Assembly (NCBI GenBank): GCA_036518955.1
Contig: DATDMG010000521.1
Coordinates: 1-12,216, forward strand
Length of the DNA stretch: 12,216 nt
Reading direction: 5' to 3'
From: DATDMG01 sp036518955
GTDB lineage: Bacteria; Actinomycetota; Actinomycetes; Actinomycetales; Kineosporiaceae
Part shown: positions 1-6,873 of the stretch, one piece after another
Position numbering within the stretch: the stretch's first letter is position 1
How the letters are laid out: every line of letters begins with the position of its first letter
Notes under the pieces: generated by a model
What the model was told of the DNA's origin: nothing
The model's input: only the letters and a program-made list of their open reading frames with translations
Databases searched by the model: none
Program-made: the position numbers and the translations under genes

Positions 1-1
1 G

Positions 2-181
2 GAGCGAGCTGCCCTCGAACGCGGCAACGCCTGGATCGCGGAACGCTATGCGCACCGGGTGGCACAGGCTCTGGCCGGCGCGCGGGCCATCCGTTGGGCG
101 CTGGTCGAGGTGCAGCGGGCGATGGGGGAAAATCCGGCACCCGGTGAGGCTGAGGAGGGCGCCGGGCCTGCGTTAGTGTGA
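2..181 (+). CDS. C-terminal tail of an upstream protein, possibly a CheB-type methylesterase (partial)
   Basis: The frame is open from base 2 to a TGA at 179-181 and its start lies outside the window. It encodes about 59 residues, mostly one amphipathic alpha helix rich in Ala, Glu and Arg (ERAALERGNAWIAERYAHRV near its start), ending in an acidic Pro/Gly-rich tail. Single-domain CheB-type methylesterases often end in a helix of the type 'LEE(K/R)AAL...AxRF...A', and the downstream CheR gene begins only 3 bp after this stop, which fits a cheB-cheR pair. The catalytic part is not visible, so CheB identity is an inference. It could be any helical C-terminus co-transcribed with cheR. The coding call itself is supported by GC-rich third positions and the tight junction. 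Confidence 0.5.
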   Translation, partial: ERAALERGNAWIAERYAHRVAQALAGARAIRWALVEVQRAMGENPAPGEAEEGAGPALV

Positions 182-184
182 CAT

Positions 185-2062
185 GTGGCCACCGAGCCGG
201 ACCCAAGCTTCGAGGCGCTTCTGTCGTATCTGAAGGAGAGCCGTGGCTTCGATTTCACCGGGTACAAGCGAGCCAGCCTGACCCGTCGCGTCCACCGCCG
301 GATGGAGCAGATCGGGATCGCCGATGTCGGCGACTACCTGGATCACCTCCAGGTGCACCCCAACGAGTTCACCGCGCTCTTCGACACGATCCTGGTCAAC
401 GTCACCGAGTTCTTCCGCGACCCGGAGGTGTGGGAGCACCTTCGGCTCGACATCGTGCCCGCCCTGCTGGCCGGCAAGGGGCCCAGCGAACCCATCCGGG
501 TCTGGGCGGCCGGCTGCGCGTCGGGCGAGGAGGCGTACACCCTGGCCATCGTTCTGGCCGAGGCGATCGGCATCGAGGACGTCCGGGACCGGGTGAAGAT
601 CTACGCCACCGATGTGGACGACAACGCGCTCGCCCAGGGGCGGCAGGGCTCCTACGGCCCGCGCGAGATCCGCAACGTGCCGGCGGAGCTCCTCCAGAAG
701 TACTTCGAGGTACAGGGGCAGCACTACATCTTCAGCAAGTACCTGCGCCGCGCGGTCATCTTCGGTCGCAACGACCTCGTGCAGGACGCCCCGATCAGCC
801 GGATCGACCTGCTGGTGTGCCGCAACGTGCTGATGTATCTCAACGCGGAGACGCAGGGGCGCATCATTCGCCGGTTCCACTTCGCGCTGGCACCCGGTGG
901 CCTGCTCTTCCTCGGCAGGGCCGAGATGTTGCTCGGGCACTCGCCGCTGTTCACGCCGGTCGACGTCCGACGGCGTTTCTTCCGCAAGGTCAACGGACGC
1001 CGCTCGATCCCGGACATGGCGGCCCTGGCCGCCGACGACCCCGCGCTCGACGAGACCGCCCTCGCGCTGCAGGCGCTCCGGGAGGAGGCGATGCTGGCCG
1101 CCCCCGCGCCGCATATCGTGGTCACCGCCGACGGGCGGGTCGCGATGGTGAGCCGGCAGGCCGAGTTCCTGTTCGGCGTCTCCTCCCGGGACGTCGGGCG
1201 GCAGCTGCGGGATCTGGAGATCTCCTATCGGCCGGCCGAGCTGCGTGGCTACATCGAGCAGGCCCGGTTGGACCGGCACACGGTCCGGGTCCGCGACCTG
1301 GAATGGATGCGCGGGCCCGACCTGGTGCGGCTGGAGATCCAGCTCACCCCGTTGGTGGACCGGGACGCCAACTATCTCGGCGTCTCGATCGTCTTCCAGG
1401 ACGTCACGGACGAGTGGCGGTTGCGGGTCGAACTGGAGCAGACCAACCGGCAGCTCGAGACCGCGTACGAGGAGCTCCAGTCCACCAACGAGGAGCTGGA
1501 GACGACGAACGAGGAGCTCCAGTCCACGGTCGAGGAGCTGGAGACGACGAACGAGGAGCTCCAGTCCACCAACGAGGAGCTGGAGACCATGAACGAGGAG
1601 CTCCAGTCCACCAACGACGAGCTGCAGGCCATCAATGACGAGCTGCGCGAGCGCACCGATGAGATCCACGACGCGAACAGCTTCTTGGAGGCGGTGCTCA
1701 CCGGGCTCCGCGCCGGTATCGCCGTCCTCGATCGTGATCTGCAGATCCGGGTCTGGAACCGGCACGCGGAGGATCTCTGGGGGCTGCGCAGCGACGAGGC
1801 GGTGGGCAGACCCTTCCTGAGCCTGAACATCGGGCTGCCGGTCCGGCAGCTGAGCCCCGAGGTGCTGCAGGTGGTGTCCGACGAGGGGGACGGCTTCGAG
1901 GTCGTCGTCCCGGCCGTGAACCGGTTCGGCCGGGACATCGGCCTGCGTGTGGTGGGCAGCCCCCTGCGTGGCGACGGGAGGCGGGTGCGGGGGGCGATCC
2001 TGGCGATGGACACGCTGCCGAACGCGGAGAGCCCGGACGCCGAGTGGAACGGCAAGCTGTGA
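185..2062 (+). CDS. CheR-type methyltransferase fused to PAS - coiled coil - PAS
   Basis: This 625-residue protein starts at GTG 185, 3 bp after the previous stop. Residues 1-270 are a CheR domain: an N-terminal helical part, NVTEFFRD (72-79), the S-adenosylmethionine loop WAAGCASGEEAYTLA (107-121), the acidic ATDVDDNAL segment (141-149) and CRNVLMYL (212-219). CheR enzymes methylate glutamates on chemoreceptors. A PAS-like sensor region spans about 302-408, then nine heptads of the ELQSTNE/ELETTNE type (430-492) form a near-perfect coiled coil, followed by a second PAS (about 496-608). The protein ends soon after. The methyltransferase call is firm from motifs. The PAS-coiled coil-PAS tail is known from CheB/CheR-PAS hybrid proteins, where a histidine kinase often follows, but none does here. 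No flagellar or receptor gene is in view, so the substrate is unknown. It probably forms an operon with the upstream gene. Confidence 0.93.
   Translation: MATEPDPSFEALLSYLKESRGFDFTGYKRASLTRRVHRRMEQIGIADVGDYLDHLQVHPNEFTALFDTILVNVTEFFRDPEVWEHLRLDIVPALLAGKGPSEPIRVWAAGCASGEEAYTLAIVLAEAIGIEDVRDRVKIYATDVDDNALAQGRQGSYGPREIRNVPAELLQKYFEVQGQHYIFSKYLRRAVIFGRNDLVQDAPISRIDLLVCRNVLMYLNAETQGRIIRRFHFALAPGGLLFLGRAEMLLGHSPLFTPVDVRRRFFRKVNGRRSIPDMAALAADDPALDETALALQALREEAMLAAPAPHIVVTADGRVAMVSRQAEFLFGVSSRDVGRQLRDLEISYRPAELRGYIEQARLDRHTVRVRDLEWMRGPDLVRLEIQLTPLVDRDANYLGVSIVFQDVTDEWRLRVELEQTNRQLETAYEELQSTNEELETTNEELQSTVEELETTNEELQSTNEELETMNEELQSTNDELQAINDELRERTDEIHDANSFLEAVLTGLRAGIAVLDRDLQIRVWNRHAEDLWGLRSDEAVGRPFLSLNIGLPVRQLSPEVLQVVSDEGDGFEVVVPAVNRFGRDIGLRVVGSPLRGDGRRVRGAILAMDTLPNAESPDAEWNGKL
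1472..1660 (+). repeat. Nine tandem 21-bp units coding for coiled-coil heptads
   Basis: The stretch is built of 21-bp units alternating between ELQSTNE-type and ELETTNE-type heptads, so it also repeats at 42 bp with near-identical bases (gaggagctccagtccacc recurs). The last two units (ELQAIND, ELRERTD) diverge. The reading frame is kept throughout. The identity of synonymous bases suggests recent duplication or gene conversion. Confidence 0.9.
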
Positions 2063-2064
2063 GC

Positions 2065-3630
2065 TCAGGACGACCCGGCCCGGTCGGTGACCGGGGCCCG
2101 CAGGGCCACCGCGACCGCGGCGACCACGAGCACGCAGGCGGCGGTGAGCACGGCCGCACTCACGCCGTCCACGAAAGCCTGGTGCGCCTGCTGCACCAGC
2201 CGGACGCCGGCGGCGCCCAGGCGGTGGACCTCCGGTGAGCGGGTGAACGCGACGGACGACTGGATCCGGTCGGCCGCCTGCGCGGGGAGCCCGGCGACGG
2301 CGGCAGCCATGCCGTCGCGGTAGTGCTGGTTCAGCACACTGCCGAGGACGGCGATGCCGAGGGCGCTGCCCAGCTCCCGCGCCGTGTCGTTCACCGCGGA
2401 GGCCACGCCCTGTCGGTGCGCGGGAAGCGACCGGGTGATCGCCGTGGTGGCCGGCGTCCCGGCGAGCGCCATCCCGGCGGCGAACAGGACCAGGCCCACC
2501 ACGAACACGCCGTAGGTGAGCGTCGTCCCCAGCCGGGCCAGCACGACGAAGCCCGCGGCCATCGAGAGCAGGCCGACCGGCGCGAGCCGCCCGAACCCGA
2601 CGCGCTCGGCCAGGGCGGGCGCGCGACGAGCCAGCGGGATGAGGACGAACGGCAGCGGCAGCAGGGCGGCGGCCGCCCGCAACGGCGAGTACCCCACGAC
2701 GAACTGCAGGTACTGCAGGGCGATGAAGAAGAACCCGAAGGCCGAGAAGAACTGGATCGTGATCGTCAGTGACCCGGCCCCGAAACCGCGCAGCGCGAAC
2801 AGCCGCGGATCGAGGAGCGGGTGCGGCGCCCGGATCTCCCAGGCGACGAAGGCGACGAGGGCCACCAGACCGGTGAGCAGTGCGCCGAGAGTCAGGGCGT
2901 CGGACCAGCCGCGGTCGGGGCCCTCGATGATCCCGCACACCGTCATCGAGACGGCGACCAGTGACAGCGCGGCACCCGGCAGGTCCAGCGGGGGTGGGGC
3001 GTCGTCCGCGGACCGGGGGACGACGGCGAGGGTACCGGCCAGGGCGATCGCGGCCAGGGCGACGTTCAGGCCGAAGAACGCGTTCCAGCGGAAGTACTGC
3101 AGGAGCAGTCCGGTGCCGAACAGGCCGAGGACGGCCCCGCCTCCGGCCACCCCGACCCAGACCCCGATCGCGCGCGGTCGCTCGGCCTCGGGGAAGGATG
3201 TGGTGATCACTGAGAGCGTGGTGGGCATGATCCCTGCCGCGCCGGCGCCCATCAGCGCGCGGACGGCGATGAGCTGGTGCGGATCGTCGGTGACCATGCC
3301 GAGCGCCGCGGCGACTCCGAACACCACCAGCCCGATGGCGAGCAACTCCTTGCGGCCGTACCGGTCTCCGAGGGCGCCGGCCAGCAGGAGCAGCCCCGCG
3401 AAGACGACCGTGTAGGCGTCGACGATCCAGGTGAGCTGGGTCTGCGTGGCCTGGGTGTCCCGGGCCAGGCTGGCGAGTGCCACGTTCAGGCCGCTGACCG
3501 CGGAGACCACCGCCATCAGGGCCAGCGCGACGACTGCCAGGACGGCGCGGGTGCGGCCGGGCGACAACAGCGGGTGGGCCGCTGGGCGGGCGAGGTTCGC
3601 CGCCGCGGCGTCGAACGCAGGGGTGGACAT
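2065..3630 (-). CDS. MFS drug exporter, 14-TM DHA2 (EmrB/QacA) type
   Basis: This 521-residue, strongly hydrophobic integral membrane protein is predicted to be a proton-driven exporter of drugs or other small molecules. Visible family marks are the motif A loop GALGDRYGRK (85-94), the preceding SQLxW-like segment (QLTWIVDAYTV, 65-75), RWNAFFGLNV after the sixth helix (181-190), and a length typical of 14-helix members. The first-helix motif, usually LDxTIVNVALP, reads SAVSGLNVALASL and lacks the usual Asp. Motif C also lacks its GP pair (GAVLGLFGTG). The substrate may therefore differ from that of classical members. ATG at 3628-3630 is preceded by a strong GGAGGAG ribosome site. It converges on cheR with only 2 bp between the stop codons. 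Its promoter carries two operator-like repeats, but no regulator gene is adjacent. Fold assignment is firm; substrate is unknown. Confidence 0.92.
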   Translation of the reverse strand: MSTPAFDAAAANLARPAAHPLLSPGRTRAVLAVVALALMAVVSAVSGLNVALASLARDTQATQTQLTWIVDAYTVVFAGLLLLAGALGDRYGRKELLAIGLVVFGVAAALGMVTDDPHQLIAVRALMGAGAAGIMPTTLSVITTSFPEAERPRAIGVWVGVAGGGAVLGLFGTGLLLQYFRWNAFFGLNVALAAIALAGTLAVVPRSADDAPPPLDLPGAALSLVAVSMTVCGIIEGPDRGWSDALTLGALLTGLVALVAFVAWEIRAPHPLLDPRLFALRGFGAGSLTITIQFFSAFGFFFIALQYLQFVVGYSPLRAAAALLPLPFVLIPLARRAPALAERVGFGRLAPVGLLSMAAGFVVLARLGTTLTYGVFVVGLVLFAAGMALAGTPATTAITRSLPAHRQGVASAVNDTARELGSALGIAVLGSVLNQHYRDGMAAAVAGLPAQAADRIQSSVAFTRSPEVHRLGAAGVRLVQQAHQAFVDGVSAAVLTAACVLVVAAVAVALRAPVTDRAGSS

Positions 3631-3646
3631 CGGGCTCCTCCGGGGA

Positions 3647-3676
3647 CTCTGTTTTCATCACTTGCTGAAAGCAGAG
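3647..3676. promoter_or_regulatory. Operator-like inverted repeat O1 over the start-site region
   Basis: The 11-bp arms (CTCTGTTTTCA and TGAAAGCAGAG) pair with a single mismatch around 8 bp. The inner 18 bp (3653-3670) read TTTCA-N8-TGAAA on both strands, the same half-sites and spacing as O2, with the two sites 25 bp apart. It covers the downstream edge of the -10 and the likely transcription start. In RNA it could also form a leader hairpin, so operator versus hairpin is not settled. Confidence 0.6.
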
Positions 3677-3700
3677 TATTCATCGGTCGATGAAAGTCAA
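3673..3700 (-). promoter_or_regulatory. Promoter of the MFS exporter gene
   Basis: On the minus strand, TTGACT (3695-3700) is followed by a 16-bp spacer and TACTCT (3673-3678), a good match to the actinobacterial housekeeping sigma consensus (TTGAC / TAnnnT). Transcription would start near 3666, giving a leader of roughly 35 nt before the GGAGGAG ribosome site and the ATG. Prediction from sequence only. Confidence 0.7.
3678..3695. promoter_or_regulatory. Operator-like inverted repeat O2 filling the -35/-10 spacer
   Basis: Read on the minus strand this is TTTCATCGACCGATGAAT, that is TTTCA-N8-TGAAT. Its 16-bp core, TTCATCG-GT-CGATGAA on the plus strand (3679-3694), has perfect 7-bp arms and occupies exactly the spacer between the predicted -35 and -10. 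A protein bound here would exclude RNA polymerase, as TetR- or MarR-family repressors of exporters commonly do. The regulator itself is not in the window. Confidence 0.7.
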
Positions 3701-3739
3701 GCACCCGGCGACCGAGGTCTGCCTTTCGGGCTGCGGCCG

Positions 3740-3757
3740 GGTGCCGGCTGGGGCACC
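3740..3757. other. Hairpin in the divergent intergenic region
   Basis: GGTGCC-GGCTGG-GGCACC is a perfect 6-bp stem with a 6-nt loop between the MFS promoter and the LLM gene. There is no T-tract. It could be leader structure of the LLM transcript or incidental GC-rich symmetry. No convincing promoter for the LLM gene was seen in 3701-3811. Confidence 0.35.
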
Positions 3758-3811
3758 ATCGGCGGGGTACCGGCCGCTCGGGCGGCGCCGCTGAGTCGAC
3801 CGGAGGCGACC

Positions 3812-4684
3812 ATGAAGATCGGGCTCCACCTGCCACGGCTGACGTACCCGGGCGGTCCCGCGACGCTCGGGGCCGATCTCGCCAGGATCGCGCGGGGCGC
3901 CGACGACGCCGGCGTCGACCGGGTCAGCGTGATGGATCACGTCTGGCAGATCGGCCCGCACGGCCCCGTCGAGCAGGACATGCTCGAGGCGTACACGACG
4001 CTCGGGTTCCTGGCGGCGCACACCTCCCGGGTCAGCCTGCTGACGCTGGTCACCGGCGTCACCTACCGGGAACCGGGGTTGCTCGCGAAGCTGGTCACCA
4101 CGCTCGACGTGCTCTCCGGCGGGCGAGCCATGCTCGGCATCGGCGCCGCCTGGAACGAGGACGAGGCGCGCGGGCTCGGGCTGTTCTTCCCGCCGACGGC
4201 GGAGCGGTTCGAGCGCCTGGAGGAGGCCCTGCAGATCTGCCTGCAGATGTGGTCCGGCGACGAGGGCCGCTACGACGGCAAGCACTACCACCTGGCCCGC
4301 ACGCTGAACTCGCCGCAGCCGATCACCCGGCCGCACCCGCGCATCCTGATCGGCGGCGGGGGCGAGCAGAAGACCCTCCGCCTGGTCGCCCGCTACGCCC
4401 ACGCCTGCAACCTGTTCCCCGGTCCCGACGTGGCGCACAAGCTGGACGTCCTGCGGGAGCACTGCCGGCGCGAGGGTCGCGACTACGACGACATCGAGAA
4501 GACGGTGGTCTTCGGGTTCGATCTCGGCCCCCGGGGGGAACGGGTGGAGGAGACCCTGACCCAGCTGCGCAGCCTCGCCGACCTGGGGATCCAGGTCGCG
4601 CACGGCCGGTTGGAGGCGGTCCACGACCCGGCGGCGCTCGAGCTGCTGGGGGAGCGGATCGTCCCGGAGGTGGCGAGCTGGTGA
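3812..4684 (+). CDS. LLM-class (probably F420-dependent) oxidoreductase
   Basis: This 290-residue protein is close to the usual length of luciferase-like monooxygenase-fold TIM-barrel enzymes, and probably a soluble cytosolic protein. Marks are the first strand MKIGLHLP, the segment SGGRAMLGIGAAWNEDEARG (102-121), typical of F420-dependent members, ERFERLEEAL (131-140) and IGGGGEQKTLRLVARYAHAC (180-199). Such enzymes use reduced F420, or less often FMN, to reduce or oxidise small organic molecules. The substrate cannot be read from the sequence. ATG 3812 is chosen because a CGGAGG ribosome site sits 5 bp upstream and the barrel begins at once; the frame stays open further upstream to 3431, but that part is antisense to the exporter. 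It lies divergently from the exporter and 42 bp before the deacetylase, so a shared role with either is possible but unproven. Confidence 0.93.
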   Translation: MKIGLHLPRLTYPGGPATLGADLARIARGADDAGVDRVSVMDHVWQIGPHGPVEQDMLEAYTTLGFLAAHTSRVSLLTLVTGVTYREPGLLAKLVTTLDVLSGGRAMLGIGAAWNEDEARGLGLFFPPTAERFERLEEALQICLQMWSGDEGRYDGKHYHLARTLNSPQPITRPHPRILIGGGGEQKTLRLVARYAHACNLFPGPDVAHKLDVLREHCRREGRDYDDIEKTVVFGFDLGPRGERVEETLTQLRSLADLGIQVAHGRLEAVHDPAALELLGERIVPEVASW

Positions 4685-4687
4685 GGG

Positions 4688-4701
4688 CGGCCGCGCGGCC
4701 G
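4688..4701. other. 14-bp perfect GC palindrome between the LLM and deacetylase genes
   Basis: CGGCCGCGCGGCCG is its own reverse complement and lies 4 bp after the LLM stop codon. It could fold as a short hairpin attenuating read-through into the deacetylase gene, but with no T-tract and such high local GC, chance is a real alternative. Confidence 0.35.
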
Positions 4702-4726
4702 GGGGCGCATGGTGTACGAGTAGGGG

Positions 4727-5557
4727 GTGGTCACTGCGCAGACACTGCCCGCCCATCGCCGTCCGCTCCTGCTCCGCCAGGCCGCGCTCGGCGGGTTCGA
4801 GGATCCCGGGCCACGGTCGCTGCCCGCTCCCGACCCGGTGATGCGCTGGGGGCGTCCTGTCCTGCTGCCGATGAGCTCGGTGATGCGGGCGGTCACGACC
4901 GAGCCGGTGATCTCCCTCACCTACGACGACGGGCCGAACCCGGACCAGACCCCGGCCCTGCTCGACGTCCTCGCCGAGCGCCGGGCGCGGGCCACGTTCT
5001 TCGTGCTCACCGACCGGGCCGAAGAACACCCTGAGATCGTCCGCCGGGCGCTGGCCGAGGGCCACGAGGTGGAACTGCACGGCATCGACCACGCCCGCCT
5101 CACGGACGTGAGCGGCCGCGAGGCCTTCCGTCGGATCCGACTCGCCCGGCGGCGGCTGGAGGGAATCACGGGACGTCCGGTCCGGTACTACCGCCCCACG
5201 TACGGGGCCATCGGGGCGACCGCGTTCGTCGGCGTCCGCGCGCTCGGACTCCAGACCGTGATCTGGTCAGCGTGGGCCCGGGACTGGTCGGAGGCGCCGG
5301 CCCAGGAGGTCGCCGACCGCGTCGTCGGCGCGCTGCACCCGGGAGCCGTGGTCCTGCTGCACGACACGACGGACGACGCCCAGGCGCTCCGGACCGGGCC
5401 CGCCCCGACGTTCTCCCGCGCGGACGTGACCCGCCGCGTCCTCGACGGGATGCGGGCCGGTGGGTACACCTCGGTACCGGTGGGGGAGCTGCTCCGGGGG
5501 CGCACCGCCGTCCGCTCGGTGACCGTGCAGCGCCCGCGCATCCCGGGACGGGGCTGA
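4727..5557 (+). CDS. NodB-type polysaccharide deacetylase (carbohydrate esterase 4)
   Basis: This 276-residue protein has all five CE4/NodB motifs: TYDDGP (65-70, catalytic Asp67 and metal-binding Asp68), the metal-binding HGIDH (118-122), RPTYG (156-160), WSAWARDW (180-187) and VVLLHDT (208-214). These metal enzymes remove acetyl groups from N-acetylated sugars in polymers such as chitin-like glycans, peptidoglycan or exopolysaccharide. GTG 4727 is the furthest upstream start possible, because an in-frame TAG lies at 4721-4723. The ribosome site there is poor, so an internal ATG (4841, 4871 or 4883) remains possible. No signal peptide or membrane helix is visible, which is unusual for a wall-acting deacetylase and suggests action on a cytosolic precursor or a non-classical route. 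The next gene starts 2 bp after its stop, so the two are probably translated together. Confidence 0.9.
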   Translation: MVTAQTLPAHRRPLLLRQAALGGFEDPGPRSLPAPDPVMRWGRPVLLPMSSVMRAVTTEPVISLTYDDGPNPDQTPALLDVLAERRARATFFVLTDRAEEHPEIVRRALAEGHEVELHGIDHARLTDVSGREAFRRIRLARRRLEGITGRPVRYYRPTYGAIGATAFVGVRALGLQTVIWSAWARDWSEAPAQEVADRVVGALHPGAVVLLHDTTDDAQALRTGPAPTFSRADVTRRVLDGMRAGGYTSVPVGELLRGRTAVRSVTVQRPRIPGRG

Positions 5558-5559
5558 CC

Positions 5560-6840
5560 ATGACCATGCAGCCGCTGCCCCTGGGATCCCCTGCCGACAC
5601 CTCGCCGACCCGGCCCCCGCGGTGGATCGTCGTCGCGGACTCGCCGTTCCTGCCCGCGCACGGCGGCGGGGAGCGCGAGCACCTCGGGTTCGTCCGGGCC
5701 GCCGCGCGGAGCGGCCGGCTGGCCCTGCTCGTCGTGCCGGGTGCCGCGGACGGCGACATTCCCGCCTACCAGGACGAACTCGGTGACGTCCCGGTGGTGG
5801 TGACCGCCCGGCGGACGACACCGTTGATGCTGCTGCACCCGACCAAGCCCTATGTGGTCGCCTCCCGGCCGGCTCCCCGCTGGTTGGCGGCCCGCGCCGC
5901 CGCGCTGGCGCCGGACGCCACCGGGGTCGTCGTGTTCTCGTACAAGTCCCGGGCCCTCGGCGAGGCGCTGTCCCGACGGCTCGACCTGCCCGCCGTGATC
6001 CGCCAGCACAACCGGGAGGGGGCGTACCACCGGAGCCTCGCCGCCGGGACGCCCGGGCCGCGCGGGTGGGCGCTCACCTGGGAGGCGTTGCGGATCGAGC
6101 ACGACGAGCGCCGCCTGGGGCGCGCCGACTGGATCACCGGGACCGCGGACATCTCCCTCGCGGACGCGCAGTGGCGCCGCAGCACCGGTGCGCATCGCGT
6201 CGTCCATGTGCCCCCGTTCGCGTCGGTCCCGGCGGCCCAGCGAGCGGCGGGTGAGACCGCGGCGCCCGGTGAGACCGGGGCGCCCGCTGAGACCGGGGCG
6301 CCCGGTGAGGCCGGGCCGCCGCGCGTGTTGTTCCTCGGCGCCCTCGACATCGCCACCAACACGGACGCCGTCTCCTGGTTCCTCGACACGGTCTGGCCGC
6401 AGGTGCTCGCCCGGCACGCCACGGTCGTGCTCGACGTGGTGGGCCGCCGCCCGTCGGCGGCGTTCCGGGACGCGGTCGCCGCGTACCCCCGGGTCCGGCT
6501 CGAGGCCGACGTCCCTGACGTGGCTCCCTACCTGGCCCGGGCGGCCGTGGCGGTGAACCCCGCGGTGTCCGGCTCCGGGGTGAACATCAAGCTGATCGAG
6601 TACCTGGACGCCGGGATCCCCCTGGTCAGCACGTCACTGGCGACCCGAGGCCTGCCGCTCGCCCCGGGGGACGACCTGGAGATCCAGGACTCCGGCTCCG
6701 GTTTCGCGGACGCCGTCCTGCGGCTCCTGGAGCACCCTGACGCCGCCCGGGCGATGGCCCTGCGCGGGCAGGCGCACCTCCGGGAGCTCCTCGATCCGGC
6801 TGCCAACCTGGCACGGATCGACGGCCTGCTCGCGCGCTGA
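5560..6840 (+). CDS. Glycosyltransferase, GT4 / GT-B fold
   Basis: This 426-residue GT-B type protein probably transfers a sugar from a nucleotide donor in the cytosol or at the inner membrane face. The N-terminal acceptor half begins with RWIVVADSPFLPAHGGGERE (21-40), the usual first strand and glycine loop, and includes VIRQHNREGAYH (146-157). The C-terminal donor-binding half starts at about 254 (PRVLFLGALDIATNTDAV) and holds SGSGVNIKLIEYLDAGIPLV (337-356), the GT4-type donor signature with Glu347. A flexible linker of APGETG repeats (230-252) joins the halves. ATG 5560 lies 2 bp after the deacetylase stop; a second ATG at 5566 is also possible. Donor and acceptor are unknown. With the deacetylase it suggests synthesis and modification of a surface glycan. 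Confidence 0.9.
   Translation: MTMQPLPLGSPADTSPTRPPRWIVVADSPFLPAHGGGEREHLGFVRAAARSGRLALLVVPGAADGDIPAYQDELGDVPVVVTARRTTPLMLLHPTKPYVVASRPAPRWLAARAAALAPDATGVVVFSYKSRALGEALSRRLDLPAVIRQHNREGAYHRSLAAGTPGPRGWALTWEALRIEHDERRLGRADWITGTADISLADAQWRRSTGAHRVVHVPPFASVPAAQRAAGETAAPGETGAPAETGAPGEAGPPRVLFLGALDIATNTDAVSWFLDTVWPQVLARHATVVLDVVGRRPSAAFRDAVAAYPRVRLEADVPDVAPYLARAAVAVNPAVSGSGVNIKLIEYLDAGIPLVSTSLATRGLPLAPGDDLEIQDSGSGFADAVLRLLEHPDAARAMALRGQAHLRELLDPAANLARIDGLLAR
6250..6321 (+). repeat. Four 18-bp tandem repeats in the glycosyltransferase linker
   Basis: Units of ggtgagaccggggcgccc, the last more degenerate, encode repeated GETGAP-like hexapeptides between the two Rossmann halves. The frame is preserved and the linker length could vary between strains. 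Confidence 0.85.
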
Positions 6841-6873
6841 CCCGCGTCGCCTCGGCCTCGACGGCCGGTCAGC
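6836..6873. terminator. Hairpin between convergent genes, possible bidirectional terminator
   Basis: GCTGACC (6836-6842) pairs with GGTCAGC (6867-6873), and inside it CGTCG (6845-6849) pairs with CGACG (6859-6863) around a 9-nt loop. The structure overlaps both stop codons of the converging glycosyltransferase and GH26-like genes. There is no T-run, which is common for actinobacterial terminators, so function is inferred from position and pairing. Confidence 0.5.

Noticed and set aside
1472..1660. CRISPR-like or satellite array
   Set aside because: Units are contiguous with no unique spacers and keep the CheR reading frame as coiled-coil heptads.
173..3661. A 1162-codon open frame on the minus strand covering the cheR gene and the exporter
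   Set aside because: It is out of frame with the clear MFS protein on the same strand and antisense to the clear CheR-PAS protein. Its translation is Arg/Pro/Gly-rich low-complexity, as expected from GC-rich shadow frames.
3431..3811. N-terminal extension of the LLM oxidoreductase to an upstream ATG
   Set aside because: The extension is antisense to the exporter, crosses its promoter and operators, and precedes the normal first strand of the barrel. CGGAGG fixes the start at 3812.
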